A stretch of 64,000 bases of DNA from assembly GCF_947491715.1 (NCBI RefSeq), contig NZ_CANLKR010000008.1, positions 62,001 to 126,000 of the forward strand. The letters are read 5' to 3'. Position numbers and translations under genes: made by a program. The number at the start of each line of letters is the position of its first letter. The first letter of the stretch is position 1. Below the pieces are notes generated by a model. The model saw only the letters and a program-made list of their open reading frames with translations. It did no database searches and was not told the origin of the DNA. Below are positions 48,413-57,899 of the stretch, one piece after another. Origin of the DNA: an uncultured Shewanella sp. GTDB lineage: Bacteria; Pseudomonadota; Gammaproteobacteria; Enterobacterales; Shewanellaceae.

Positions 48413-50905
48413 TTACTTCAACTGAGTTTCAAACAATTTGAAGATACGACGATATTCATCTAACCAACTGGACGGTTGGCGAAAGCCATGGGGCTCAACC
48501 GGGTAAATGGCCGTTTCAAACATCGGCTTTTCAAGCTCAATTAACCGCTGCACTAAACGGACACTGTCTTGAAAAAAGACATTATCATCCACCATGCCTG
48601 TCATGATCAGCAGAGGTTTTTCTAGCCCTTGAGCCCACTCAATCGGTGAGCTGCGTTCAAAGGCAATAGGATCGATTTGAGGCGTATTGAGGATATTGGA
48701 TACGTATGGTTGATTATAATAAGCCCAATCGGTCACAGGACGCAGGGCAGCTCCCGCTTGAAATAAATCAGGCTCAGTAAATAGTGCCATGAAAGTTAAA
48801 AAACCACCGTATGAACCGCCATATGTGCCTGCTTTATTCACATCCACATTGGCATTTTTCACCATCCAATTAACACCATCTTGTAAATCTTCCACTTCTG
48901 GATGGCCCATTTGGCGGTACACCGCGGTGCGCCAGTCACGTCCGTAGCCTGCTGATCCCCGATAATCCATATCCATGACGACATAGCCTTGTTGCGCTAA
49001 TAAGTTATGGAACATAAATTCACGAAAATAAACAGAAAAACCTAAGTGAGCATTTTGCAGGTAGCCTGCACCATGATTAAATATGACCGCAGGATACTGG
49101 CTCGGATTATTGTTATTGAAGCCTTTTGGTAAATACACTCGAGCGTAAATATCATCCGCGCCATGACTGGATGGTACTTTAACCACCTTAGGCGCTTGCC
49201 ATGGATAATCACTGAAAGCCTTGCTAGTATAGTGGGTTAATTGTTTCAGCTCGCCACCTATTTTTTGAATATACAGCTCAGCGGGTTCAATGGTTTTTGA
49301 CGCTGTGAGTAATAATTGTTGTCCCTGTGGGCCTAGCTTATAAGTCAGCCTTCCTTGCCAATCGGTCAATTGCTCCGTCATCCCTGTACTGACATTCACA
49401 CGATAGACGTTCTCAATACCGGGATGATCTTTATTGGCTTTATAATAGATATATTCCGCTTTTGGGCCCAGTGTAATATCAGACACCACAAATTGACCTT
49501 GGGTTAAAGCTTGTTCGCTGCCACCTAAGGGTTTGAGATAAAGTTGCGAATAACCTGATTGCTCAGATAAATAATACAAGGTTGATGTATTGGGTAACCA
49601 GCCAAACTGATTATGTAAATAATTAATCCATGCATCATCATGGACTCTATTTTGCGTTTTCAATTCACCCGATGAAAAATCTAACGTTGCAATCCAACGA
49701 TCTTTATTATCAATAGCCTCAATCATCAGCGCGACTTGATTGCTTTCCATCTGCCATTGGATCGGACTTTGTTTACGACTCCAATCTTTGATGAGTTCAA
49801 ATTTACGCGGCGTTTTTGTGGCTTTATACTGCTTGCCTTTTAGTTTGGCATTCTCAGCACGAATATCTTCATATACATCATCATCATATCCAATGAGGCC
49901 TTCTATGTTAATGGTCTTTTGAGTATGAGCATCAAGATCAAGTAACACAAAACGCTCACCTGCTGGCTTATCTTCACTGATCAAAGCACGAACAGGTGTC
50001 GACTCCATGGGACCTTTTTGGGTAATGAACTTCGCCATGATCCCCGTTGTATCATCACCACCAAAGTCATAGTTATAATTCTTATCTATCAAAGATAAAA
50101 TAATGTACCGCCCGTTTGGCGATACACTCAAGGTTTGCATCTTTTCACTATCACCCAGATACCAAGTCTTAGGCGCTAAAGTCGGGTCCACTTTCTCTAA
50201 TTGTTGCTGATGTTCGCGGCGCTCTTTTGCTTGTTGATTTTTAAGTGACACAAACTCAATCAACCGATCTTGCTGTTTCGCAATATAAGTGTCCACTTTG
50301 AAAGATTCAGGTTTTATCGCCATTTTAATGTTAGCAATTTCTTCTAATAAACCGGTATTAGTATGGATTTTAACCACTTTACCTGCTTGCCAGAAAGCCA
50401 AATTGCCATCATCAAGAAAGCGGATCCCTTGAATAGGAAGGTTTTGCTTGGTCAGCTGTCTCACTTTTTGTGTTGAAACCTGCTTAATAAAAACATTACC
50501 CTGATAGATATACGCTTTATGGGTTCTCGAAACGTCAAATACCCCTTTGGCTTGACTGGCGGAATGCAGTTTATCCAGTGTCAGCTCTACCGCTTCCCCC
50601 TCTGTGGTACTCTGTTGATAATATTGTTTTATGCTGGATTCATGAGCCTGCCGAGTAAAATACACACTTTGGCCATCATCGTTCCAATAGGCATTCTTTG
50701 CTAATATTCCCATCCAGTCAGGATTAGCCATGATCTGTTTTAATGTGAGTGCTGAAGACGCCTGTGGAGGAGCCTCTAATCTGATAGGCGCATCATCAAT
50801 GGCCGGTAAATTGGCGATGTTTTCACTTGATGGCACAGAAATACAACTGGCAAGTACGGATAAGGTCAACAGACTCAATCCTGTTTGGCGAAGTAAATGC
50901 TTCAT
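48413..50905 (-). CDS. S9 family prolyl oligopeptidase-type lipoprotein
   Basis: An 830-aa exported peptidase. A lipoprotein signal (LSLLTLSVLASC) is followed by a WD40-like/beta-propeller part (about 60-580) and a C-terminal alpha/beta-hydrolase domain. The nucleophile motif is GGSYGG, preceded by DMDYRGSAGYGRDWR, and the catalytic His is in VEPHGFR. The family is dipeptidyl-peptidase IV or prolyl oligopeptidase-like. It probably degrades peptides at the cell surface or in the periplasm. Single gene with its own promoter; ATG start with good GAAAGAGG upstream. Confidence 0.9.
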   Translation of the reverse strand: MKHLLRQTGLSLLTLSVLASCISVPSSENIANLPAIDDAPIRLEAPPQASSALTLKQIMANPDWMGILAKNAYWNDDGQSVYFTRQAHESSIKQYYQQSTTEGEAVELTLDKLHSASQAKGVFDVSRTHKAYIYQGNVFIKQVSTQKVRQLTKQNLPIQGIRFLDDGNLAFWQAGKVVKIHTNTGLLEEIANIKMAIKPESFKVDTYIAKQQDRLIEFVSLKNQQAKERREHQQQLEKVDPTLAPKTWYLGDSEKMQTLSVSPNGRYIILSLIDKNYNYDFGGDDTTGIMAKFITQKGPMESTPVRALISEDKPAGERFVLLDLDAHTQKTINIEGLIGYDDDVYEDIRAENAKLKGKQYKATKTPRKFELIKDWSRKQSPIQWQMESNQVALMIEAIDNKDRWIATLDFSSGELKTQNRVHDDAWINYLHNQFGWLPNTSTLYYLSEQSGYSQLYLKPLGGSEQALTQGQFVVSDITLGPKAEYIYYKANKDHPGIENVYRVNVSTGMTEQLTDWQGRLTYKLGPQGQQLLLTASKTIEPAELYIQKIGGELKQLTHYTSKAFSDYPWQAPKVVKVPSSHGADDIYARVYLPKGFNNNNPSQYPAVIFNHGAGYLQNAHLGFSVYFREFMFHNLLAQQGYVVMDMDYRGSAGYGRDWRTAVYRQMGHPEVEDLQDGVNWMVKNANVDVNKAGTYGGSYGGFLTFMALFTEPDLFQAGAALRPVTDWAYYNQPYVSNILNTPQIDPIAFERSSPIEWAQGLEKPLLIMTGMVDDNVFFQDSVRLVQRLIELEKPMFETAIYPVEPHGFRQPSSWLDEYRRIFKLFETQLK

Positions 50906-51116
50906 CCTCTTTCCTTATGATATTAGCCTAAGTTCAAAAGCACTTTGCATCATCAAGCCACTCATCGACGCTCGCTTCTTTTCAAGAAACTTGAGCAAAT
51001 AAAGTCATTTTATGCAGAGGTGTAAACTTAGCGCAATGGAAAATAATTTGCCCATTTATATCACAAATACGTAAGAATTAAGTGCTAAACAACAAAATAA
51101 AACAACATAATAGAGA

Positions 51117-51692
51117 TTAACTTTTTACATTTAAAAAATTTTGCAGCAAGTCTAGACCTTGCTCGGTTAAAATAGACTCAGGATGGAATTGTACGCCATA
51201 TAAAGGTAATGTTTGATGGCGCATTGCCATGATCTCGCGACCATGAAGAGGATCGTCAAACCACGCTTCTAATACAAAGTCGTTTGGTAATTCATTTACC
51301 AGTAGAGAATGATAGCGAGTCACTGTGAGGGGCTGATTTAAATGACCAAACAAATGGGTTTGAGTATGCTCAATGATGCTCGTTTTCCCATGCATTACTC
51401 GCTGTGCCCGCTCCACTTTTACGCCATAGACTTGTGCAATAGCTTGATGCCCTAAACATACCCCTAATATTGGTAACTTACCTGAAAAATATTTAATCGC
51501 AGCTAATGATATTCCCGCTTCATTAGGCGTTTTAGGACCTGGCGAAATCACTAAGTGAGAAGGCGCTAAGCTCTCGATTTCACGAAGAGAGGTTTCATCA
51601 TTACGCTTAACAACGACCGTTTGCCCTAGTTGTTGAAAATACTGCACTAGGTTATAAGTAAATGAGTCGTAATTATCAATAATTAAAAGCAT
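51117..51692 (-). CDS. pabA: Aminodeoxychorismate/anthranilate synthase glutamine amidotransferase
   Basis: A 191-aa class I glutamine amidotransferase. The catalytic triad is visible: C79 in GVCLGHQ, and His/Glu in QFHPESIL. It supplies ammonia to PabB (folate) or TrpE (tryptophan). Stand-alone length and the absence of trp genes favour PabA, which can be amphibolic. It is a single gene between a peptidase and sspB. Confidence 0.9.
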   Translation of the reverse strand: MLLIIDNYDSFTYNLVQYFQQLGQTVVVKRNDETSLREIESLAPSHLVISPGPKTPNEAGISLAAIKYFSGKLPILGVCLGHQAIAQVYGVKVERAQRVMHGKTSIIEHTQTHLFGHLNQPLTVTRYHSLLVNELPNDFVLEAWFDDPLHGREIMAMRHQTLPLYGVQFHPESILTEQGLDLLQNFLNVKS

Positions 51693-51754
51693 AACGAGTT
51701 ATTTTTTGAAAGTGGATTCAGCTACTAACGAACGAGTAGCATCACGATAAAAAC

Positions 51755-51782
51755 AAAAAAGCCAATCTGTTGATTGGCTTTT
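51755..51782 (-). terminator. Terminator of the sspAB operon
   Basis: GCCAATC / GATTGGC with a TGTT loop, followed on the minus strand by a T run of six; lies 38 bp past the sspB stop. Confidence 0.85.
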
Positions 51783-51819
51783 CAACATAAGTCAATGTCA
51801 TACTAATTCAAATGGGCCA

Positions 51820-52275
51820 CTACTTAACTAACGTTAAATGGCTGCGACGTTTTGAACTATCGGCTTTCTCGCTTTTAGTATCACTTTTCGTAACTTCTAA
51901 TGACTCTTCTACAACCGCTAAACCTTGCTCTTCAGGCTCTTGAGGCGTCTGGTAGGCATCTTCCAAATCAAATACCGTACCCGCTCCATTTTCTCGAGCA
52001 TAAATGGCAATCACAGATGCCATCGGTAAATACAATTGTTGTAATACACCACCAAAACGTGCGCTAAACTCGATACTCTCATTAGAAATGACAAGATCAG
52101 ACACGGCACTGGATGAAATATTCAGTACAATTTGTCCATCTTTGACATATTGCTGAGGTACCATAGTATCAGGCACATAAGCATCAATCACGACATGCGG
52201 TGTGAGCTCATTATCCATTAACCACTCATAATAAGCTCGAAGCAGATAGGGACGATTCGGTGATAATTCTTTCAT
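51820..52275 (-). CDS. sspB: ClpXP adaptor SspB
   Basis: A 151-aa protein. The folded domain (NRPYLLRAYYEWLMDNELTP HVV, SDLVISNESIEFSARFGG) binds ssrA-tagged proteins. A Glu/Ser-rich linker leads to the C-terminal SHLTLVK tail, which docks on ClpX. The start overlaps the sspA stop by one base (TAATG), so translation is coupled. Confidence 0.95.
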   Translation of the reverse strand: MKELSPNRPYLLRAYYEWLMDNELTPHVVIDAYVPDTMVPQQYVKDGQIVLNISSSAVSDLVISNESIEFSARFGGVLQQLYLPMASVIAIYARENGAGTVFDLEDAYQTPQEPEEQGLAVVEESLEVTKSDTKSEKADSSKRRSHLTLVK

Positions 52276-52904
52276 TACATACCCATGCGCATTTCGCGTT
52301 CGGTCTCAGTTAAAGACGCTTTAAATGACTCACGATCAAATAGACGTGTCATGTAAGCTTTAATCTCTTTTGCGACGCGATTGTCAAGCTCAATACCTAA
52401 TTCAGGTAAACGCCACAATAACGGCCCTAAATAGCAGTCAGCCAAACCAAATTCTTCACTCATGAAGAAAGGCATTTCAGTGAAAATAGGTGCGATTGCC
52501 GTTAAGCTTTCTTGTAACTCTTTACGGGCAGCATCAACACGATCACCTTTTCTGATCCGATCGACTAATGTGTACCAGTCAGACTCGATACGGTGCATCA
52601 TCAAACGTGTTTGACCACGAGAAACCGGATATACTGGCATTAATGGTGGATGTGGAAAACGCTCATCCAAGTACTCCATAATGATCCGTGAGTTATACAA
52701 CACAAGCTCACGATCAACCAAAGTAGGTACACTGTTGTAAGGATTAATTTCAATTAAATCCTCAGGCATGTCATTAGGGTCGACCTGAAGTACATCGACA
52801 GTAACCCCTTTTTCAGCCAAAACAATACGAACTTGATGACTATAAAGGTCGTCAGCGCCTGAGTACAGGGTCATGATTGAGCGTTTATTGGCAGCAACAG
52901 CCAT
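52275..52904 (-). CDS. sspA: Stringent starvation protein A
   Basis: The start is the ATG at 52904 (MAVAANKRSIMTLYSGADD) with GGAGGG upstream; a longer frame from 52943 is not supported. A 209-aa GST-fold protein that binds RNA polymerase and helps in acid and starvation responses. It has GST-like N-terminal (SHQVRIVLAEKGV) and PxxxR-type motifs (PHPPLMPVYPVSRGQTRLM). First gene of the sspA-sspB unit. Confidence 0.96.
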   Translation of the reverse strand: MAVAANKRSIMTLYSGADDLYSHQVRIVLAEKGVTVDVLQVDPNDMPEDLIEINPYNSVPTLVDRELVLYNSRIIMEYLDERFPHPPLMPVYPVSRGQTRLMMHRIESDWYTLVDRIRKGDRVDAARKELQESLTAIAPIFTEMPFFMSEEFGLADCYLGPLLWRLPELGIELDNRVAKEIKAYMTRLFDRESFKASLTETEREMRMGM

Positions 52905-52941
52905 TGATACCCTCCGGGATCTGTAAAAAAAACAAAAATGC

Positions 52942-52967
52942 AAACGAGGGGCATAGCCCCCCGTTTA
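52942..52967 (-). terminator. Terminator of the petABC operon
   Basis: AAACGGGGGGC / GCCCCTCGTTT stem, followed on the minus strand by a T-rich run; sits between petC and sspA. Confidence 0.85.
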
Positions 52968-53004
52968 CAACATATGAATACGCTATTCTAACTCTTATTG
53001 GGGC

Positions 53005-53700
53005 TTAGTGCACATCTTTCCAATATTCTTTCTTCAATAGGTAAGACACAATGAAGAAAATAAACAGAAATCCAAGCACCCACCAACCTAAACTTTCACG
53101 TTCAAGTTTAACGGGATCACCTGAGTATACTAAAAATCCAGTAATATCTCGAACAACTTGATCATACTCTTCAGGCGTTAGAGTGCCACCCGTTGATACA
53201 ATAGTCCCATCTTCCTGCTTAACAGGTAGGCCTTGCAAGGTTTGCAGTACATGCGGCATGCCGACCGATGGAAACACCGTATTATTGACACCAAATGGGC
53301 GACTTTCATCTTTATAAAAACCTTTAAGGTAAGTATAAATCCAATCTTCACCACGAACACGGCCCACTAAAGTCAAATCAGGAGGGACGGCACCAAACCA
53401 CTTAGCAGCATCATCATCCGTTATCGCATTTTCCATTAATGCGCCGATTTTAGTGTCATTGTACAGATACTTCTGACTCATCTCATCAAGCGGAATATCC
53501 AGATCTGTTGCCACTCGTTCATAGCGTTGATACTGGGTACTGTGACAGCCAGAGCAATTGTTTTGAAATAAGTTCAAACCACGTTGCAGTGACTCTTTAT
53601 CATGCAGATCAATATTGGCTTTTTCAAGATGAATATTGCCCCCTGCCGCCAAAACAAATGTCGGCACGAAAGCAACTAATGCAATTAATAATTTTTTCAT
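53005..53700 (-). CDS. petC: Ubiquinol-cytochrome c reductase, cytochrome c1
   Basis: A 231-aa protein. A signal peptide (MKKLLIALVAFVPTFVLA) is followed by haem-binding CSGCH (C49, C52, H53), a candidate Met ligand in PSVGMPHVL, and one C-terminal membrane anchor (WWVLGFLFIFFIVSYLL). It carries electrons from the Rieske centre to soluble cytochromes. The start overlaps the petB stop by one base. Confidence 0.96.
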   Translation of the reverse strand: MKKLLIALVAFVPTFVLAAGGNIHLEKANIDLHDKESLQRGLNLFQNNCSGCHSTQYQRYERVATDLDIPLDEMSQKYLYNDTKIGALMENAITDDDAAKWFGAVPPDLTLVGRVRGEDWIYTYLKGFYKDESRPFGVNNTVFPSVGMPHVLQTLQGLPVKQEDGTIVSTGGTLTPEEYDQVVRDITGFLVYSGDPVKLERESLGWWVLGFLFIFFIVSYLLKKEYWKDVH

Positions 53701-54914
53701 TAGCGTGTCACCCTCTCTGGCACTGGCTTGGTTTTCTCATTCTTACTGTAAATCCACAGCCAAACGAAGAAGCCAAAATACGTCACCGTAAAGATCCGAG
53801 CGGCAATAGTGAGTTCAGGTGTTGCAGGAACCGCACCTAAATAACCCAACACAATGAACGAAATAGCAAATTGTGTAATGTTAATCTTGTGCGTCATACT
53901 GCGATAACGAATAGACTTCACTTTACAGCGGTCTAACCAAGGTAAAATAAACAATACCGCAATCGCTAAGCCCATACCTATGACCCCAATTAACTTATCA
54001 GGAATCGCACGTAAGATGGCATAGAAAGGCGTGAAATACCAAACTGGCGCAATATGCTCAGGTGTTTTCATTGGGTTTGCTGCTTCAAAATTCGGCTTTT
54101 CAAGGAAATATCCTCCGCCTTCAGGCATGAAAAACAGAATGTAGCAAAATACGATTAAGAAAGCCGCCGTCCCCATGATATCTTTTACGGTATAATAAGG
54201 GTGGAATGGAATACCATCTTTTGGCCAACCATTTTCATCTTTATTCTTTTTAATTTCGATGCCATCAGGGTTATTAGACCCCACTTCATGCAACGCAATT
54301 AAGTGCAAAAATACCAGTACAACTAATACCAAAGGCAAGGCAATAACATGCAAAGCAAAGAAGCGGTTTAATGTTGCGCCAGAAACAACAAAGTCTCCTC
54401 GAATCCACAAGGTTAAATCATCACCAATAACAGGAATGGCACCAAACAAAGAAATAATAACCTGTGCCCCCCAGTAAGACATTTGTCCCCAAGGCAGTAA
54501 GTATCCCATGAAGGCTTCGGCCATTAACACCAAGAATATCAACATGCCAAATAGCCATAATAATTCTCTGGGTTTTTGATACGAACCGTACAGTAATCCA
54601 CGGAACATATGCAGGTACACCACCACAAAAAAGGCGGAGGCCCCAGTGGAATGCATATATCGTAATAACCAACCGTATTCCACATCACGCATGATGTATT
54701 CGATAGAAGCAAAAGCCCCTTCTGAAGTTGGTACATAGTTCATGGTTAACCAAATGCCTGTCACCAACTGGTTAACAAGAACAAGTAAGGCTAATGAACC
54801 AAAGAAATACCAAAAGTTAAAGTTGGTTGGTGTTGCATATTGACCCACATGACGGTTGTACGTCGCCGTCATTGGTATACGCTCATCAATCCAGTCGACT
54901 AGATTTTTAATCAT
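53700..54914 (-). CDS. petB: Ubiquinol-cytochrome c reductase, cytochrome b
   Basis: A 404-aa integral membrane protein with about eight segments. It holds paired haem-ligand histidines (LRYMHSTGASAFFVVVYLHMFRG, and FFALHVIALPLVLVVLVFLHLIALHE). The Qo motif reads PVWY (APVWYFTPFYAILRA) instead of the common PEWY; this variant is known in beta- and gammaproteobacteria. Second gene of the operon; overlaps petA by 4 nt. Confidence 0.97.
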   Translation of the reverse strand: MIKNLVDWIDERIPMTATYNRHVGQYATPTNFNFWYFFGSLALLVLVNQLVTGIWLTMNYVPTSEGAFASIEYIMRDVEYGWLLRYMHSTGASAFFVVVYLHMFRGLLYGSYQKPRELLWLFGMLIFLVLMAEAFMGYLLPWGQMSYWGAQVIISLFGAIPVIGDDLTLWIRGDFVVSGATLNRFFALHVIALPLVLVVLVFLHLIALHEVGSNNPDGIEIKKNKDENGWPKDGIPFHPYYTVKDIMGTAAFLIVFCYILFFMPEGGGYFLEKPNFEAANPMKTPEHIAPVWYFTPFYAILRAIPDKLIGVIGMGLAIAVLFILPWLDRCKVKSIRYRSMTHKINITQFAISFIVLGYLGAVPATPELTIAARIFTVTYFGFFVWLWIYSKNEKTKPVPERVTR

Positions 54915-55504
54915 GCGGTAGCCCCTTCATCTTCTCCGATAAGCACGGTACCGTCATCAAGATATTGATGTGGCGGGATCACTAAGTTTAACGGTGCAGG
55001 TACGCCTTGGAAAACACGTCCTGACATGTCAAATTTAGAACCATGACAAGGGCAAAAAAATCCAGAGGTCACCCCTTTCACTTGCTCTCCAAACGTATCA
55101 GGCTGATACGTTGGTGAACAACCCAAGTGAGTACATAAACCCACGGCAATAAAATACTCAGGGTTAATAGAACGTCCCACATTCTGTGCATACACAGGCT
55201 GCTGTGGTTCTAATGAATCAGGATCACGCAATTGATCATTATGAGTAGGTAGCTCCGAGAGAACCGATTCAGTACGGCGGACAACCCATACAGGTTTCCC
55301 GCGCCACTCAACACGGATCAATTGACCGGGCTCTAATTTGTTAATATTTACTTGAACCGGTGCACCTGCAGCTTTCGCTTTGGCACTCGGATTCCATGAC
55401 TTAATAAAAGGAACCGCTACAGCGACGGCACCAGCACCACCCACTACGGCGGTTGCTGCGGTCAGGAATCTGCGACGTCCGGTATTGACTGGCGCATTGC
55501 TCAT
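54911..55504 (-). CDS. petA: Ubiquinol-cytochrome c reductase, Rieske iron-sulfur subunit
   Basis: A 197-aa protein. A twin-arginine signal/anchor (GRRRFLTAATAVVGG) is followed by the Rieske cluster motifs CTHLGC (C124, H126, C129) and CPCHGS (C151, C153, H154). The flexible hinge AKAKAAG is visible. First gene of petABC. Confidence 0.97.
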   Translation of the reverse strand: MSNAPVNTGRRRFLTAATAVVGGAGAVAVAVPFIKSWNPSAKAKAAGAPVQVNINKLEPGQLIRVEWRGKPVWVVRRTESVLSELPTHNDQLRDPDSLEPQQPVYAQNVGRSINPEYFIAVGLCTHLGCSPTYQPDTFGEQVKGVTSGFFCPCHGSKFDMSGRVFQGVPAPLNLVIPPHQYLDDGTVLIGEDEGATA

Positions 55505-55790
55505 CCACTTATCTCCAGAGAGTGTTGGAATTTTTGTTTTATAACGTTACTTGAAATCAAGCTTATCTACTTAAATCAATTAACATAGATTTGAGGCGCG
55601 CTCATTATAGCCAAAAATTAGAAACAGATCATAGCGAAAATACACAAGTATATTAACTATGTTAACTTGAACGACATTTATGTATAAAAAATAGACAATA
55701 AAAATAACGACTGACTGTGACAAAATAATACAGATGTAATTTTTAACCATTAAAAAGCTAACAAAACACATTCAAAAAATTTATGGCAAT
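55505..55790. other. Promoter region of petABC; no gene seen
   Basis: About 290 bp, A+T-rich. No purA or other gene is present, although purA follows hflC in many gammaproteobacteria. Contains the promoter of the leftward petABC operon. Confidence 0.6.
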
Positions 55791-55817
55791 AAAAAAGCCC
55801 AATAAAAATCGGGCTTC
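55791..55817 (-). terminator. Terminator downstream of hflC
   Basis: GAAGCCC / GGGCTTT with a 10-nt loop, followed on the minus strand by TTTTTT; 28 bp past the hflC stop. Confidence 0.8.
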
Positions 55818-55844
55818 AGTTACTCATTGAGTATTAATGAGGAA

Positions 55845-56723
55845 TTATTTACCCGTCGGACTCTTCATAAATTTGAAGAATTCGTTATCAGGATCCAATA
55901 CCATCACATTTGAACCATTGGCAAAACTGGCTTTATAGGCATCGAGACTGCGCATGAAGCTATACAGATCTGGTGCTTTGCTATAAGAATCAGAATAAAT
56001 CTTAGCCGCTAATGCATCGCCTTCACCGCGAGTCGTCAATGCTTTTTTTTGTGCTTCTGCAATTTGAACTGTTACACTCGCATCAGTTCTAGCACGGATA
56101 ATCTCTGCCTGCTCACGACCTTGAGCACGGTGCTCTTTAGCAACCGCTTGCCTTTCAGCCCGCATACGCTGATAAATACTGCTGCTCACGTTTGCAGGTA
56201 GATTAATTTGCTTCACTCTGACATCAACCACTTTAATCCCCAGATCAGCGGCGCTGTCTTTGGCATTTTTAAGGGCTTCTGACTGCATTTCATCACGTTC
56301 ACCAGAAACGATTTGCTTAATGGTTCGACGACCAAACTCAGTACGAAGATCATTGTTGATTTTACGTTGCAATAACGATTCAGCCGTGGCTTTTTGTCCG
56401 CCATTGGTTGAAAGGTAGTAACGCTCAAAATCAGAGATTTTCCATTTGACGTATGAATCCACCATGAGATCTTTCTTCTCTGAAGTCACGAAACGATCCG
56501 CTTGACCGTCTAATGTTTGAATGCGGGCATCCAAATACTTCACTTTGTCCAAGAAAGGCACTTTTAAATGTAAGCCAGGGCTATACACTTTGGTTTTGCC
56601 ATCCACTTTGATGATCACACCAAAGCGAGAAACAATAGCTCTTTCTCCTTCATTGACAACCATCAGAGATGACAAGCCAATGGCAATCACTAATGCAATA
56701 ATAATTGCAGTAAGTCTACCCAT
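55845..56723 (-). CDS. hflC: Protease modulator HflC
   Basis: A 292-aa SPFH/band-7 protein with an N-terminal membrane anchor (LTAIIIALVIAIGLSSLMVV), the SPFH core (NEGERAIVSRFG ... YSPGLHLKVPFLDKV) and a long helical part. It pairs with HflK to form a ring complex around FtsH and tunes its proteolysis of membrane proteins. Separated from hflK by 2 bp. Confidence 0.97.
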   Translation of the reverse strand: MGRLTAIIIALVIAIGLSSLMVVNEGERAIVSRFGVIIKVDGKTKVYSPGLHLKVPFLDKVKYLDARIQTLDGQADRFVTSEKKDLMVDSYVKWKISDFERYYLSTNGGQKATAESLLQRKINNDLRTEFGRRTIKQIVSGERDEMQSEALKNAKDSAADLGIKVVDVRVKQINLPANVSSSIYQRMRAERQAVAKEHRAQGREQAEIIRARTDASVTVQIAEAQKKALTTRGEGDALAAKIYSDSYSKAPDLYSFMRSLDAYKASFANGSNVMVLDPDNEFFKFMKSPTGK

Positions 56724-56725
56724 GA

Positions 56726-57862
56726 TTAGTTTCTCCCCTGTCTAGTACGATCACTGCGACTCGATCGGCCATCTATAGGAATACTGCTAGGGATCCCTGA
56801 AACGCTTCTAGGTGTCACTTGAGTGCTGGTTTGGCTCGACGTGTTATTGCTCTTTTTAGGTGAAGATTCTAGCAATTTATCTAATGGTAAATACATCATA
56901 TTATTGCTATTTTTTGAATCGACTAACACTTTATTTGTACCAGACAACACCACTTGCATTGCATCCAAATACAAACGCTCACGAGTCACATCAGGTGCAG
57001 CTAAGTATTCTGGGACTAACTTATTAAAGCTTGCTACTTTACCTTCAGCTTCAAGTGTCACACGCTGTTTATAAGCACTGGCTTGCTCTTCCATACGCTG
57101 CACTTCACCACGCGCTTTGGGCTCAATTTCACGAGAGTAAGCTTCAGCTTCTCGAATGAAGCGTTGCTCATCTTCTTGAGCAGAAATGGCATCATCAAAG
57201 GCATCTTTCACTTGCTCAGGCGGACGAGCGGGTAAAAAGTTCACATCAACAATTTCAATGCCCGTATTATAGGGTTTCATAATACGATTAATTTCATCCC
57301 ACGTATCACGACGAATTTGATCCCGCCCCGTGGTTAAAATAGCATCCATGGTATTATGGCCCACAACAAATCTAAGCGCACTATCGGTTGCTTCACGTAA
57401 ACTGCTGTCCGCGTTGACTACGCTATATAAATAATCTTTAGCATTAACAACACGGTACTGCACATCCATCTCAACCTGAACGAGATTTTCATCTTTCGTT
57501 AGCATGCTACCAGACGCTGGAATTGAACGTACTGTCGACACGTTTACAGGGGTAACAGTATCAACAAAAGTGGGTTTCCAATGCAGACCCGGTCCAATAT
57601 CAGCAACATATTGACCAAAACGCAAAACCACGCCTTTTTCTGCTTCTTTTACGGTGTAAAAACCCGATAACCCCCACGCAACAGCAAGGATCCCCAGTAC
57701 AACCAATACCGCGAAAGAGCTAATACCTGAGCCTCCCCCTTTACCACCAAAACGTTTGGTTAGGTTACGGTATACTTCATCTAAATCTGGTGGGCCTTTA
57801 TCATTCCCATTCTTCTTTCCCCAAGGGTCATTGCCCTTGTTACCGGGCTCGTTCCAAGCCAT
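56726..57862 (-). CDS. hflK: Protease modulator HflK
   Basis: A 378-aa SPFH protein. A Gly-rich cytoplasmic N-terminus (MAWNEPGNKGNDPWGKKNG) precedes one membrane segment (FAVLVVLGILAVAWGLSGFY), the SPFH domain (VKEAEKGVVLRFGQYV) and an Arg/Ser/Gln-rich tail. Partner of HflC. In operon with hflC and probably hflX. Confidence 0.97.
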   Translation of the reverse strand: MAWNEPGNKGNDPWGKKNGNDKGPPDLDEVYRNLTKRFGGKGGGSGISSFAVLVVLGILAVAWGLSGFYTVKEAEKGVVLRFGQYVADIGPGLHWKPTFVDTVTPVNVSTVRSIPASGSMLTKDENLVQVEMDVQYRVVNAKDYLYSVVNADSSLREATDSALRFVVGHNTMDAILTTGRDQIRRDTWDEINRIMKPYNTGIEIVDVNFLPARPPEQVKDAFDDAISAQEDEQRFIREAEAYSREIEPKARGEVQRMEEQASAYKQRVTLEAEGKVASFNKLVPEYLAAPDVTRERLYLDAMQVVLSGTNKVLVDSKNSNNMMYLPLDKLLESSPKKSNNTSSQTSTQVTPRSVSGIPSSIPIDGRSSRSDRTRQGRN

Positions 57863-57899
57863 TTAGTACTCCGTATGCATGTAAAAATAAAAGAAACGA

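Noticed and set aside
52905-52943. Longer SspA start at 52943
   Set aside because: The 13 extra residues come from the terminator region; the ATG at 52904 has a strong GGAGGG site.
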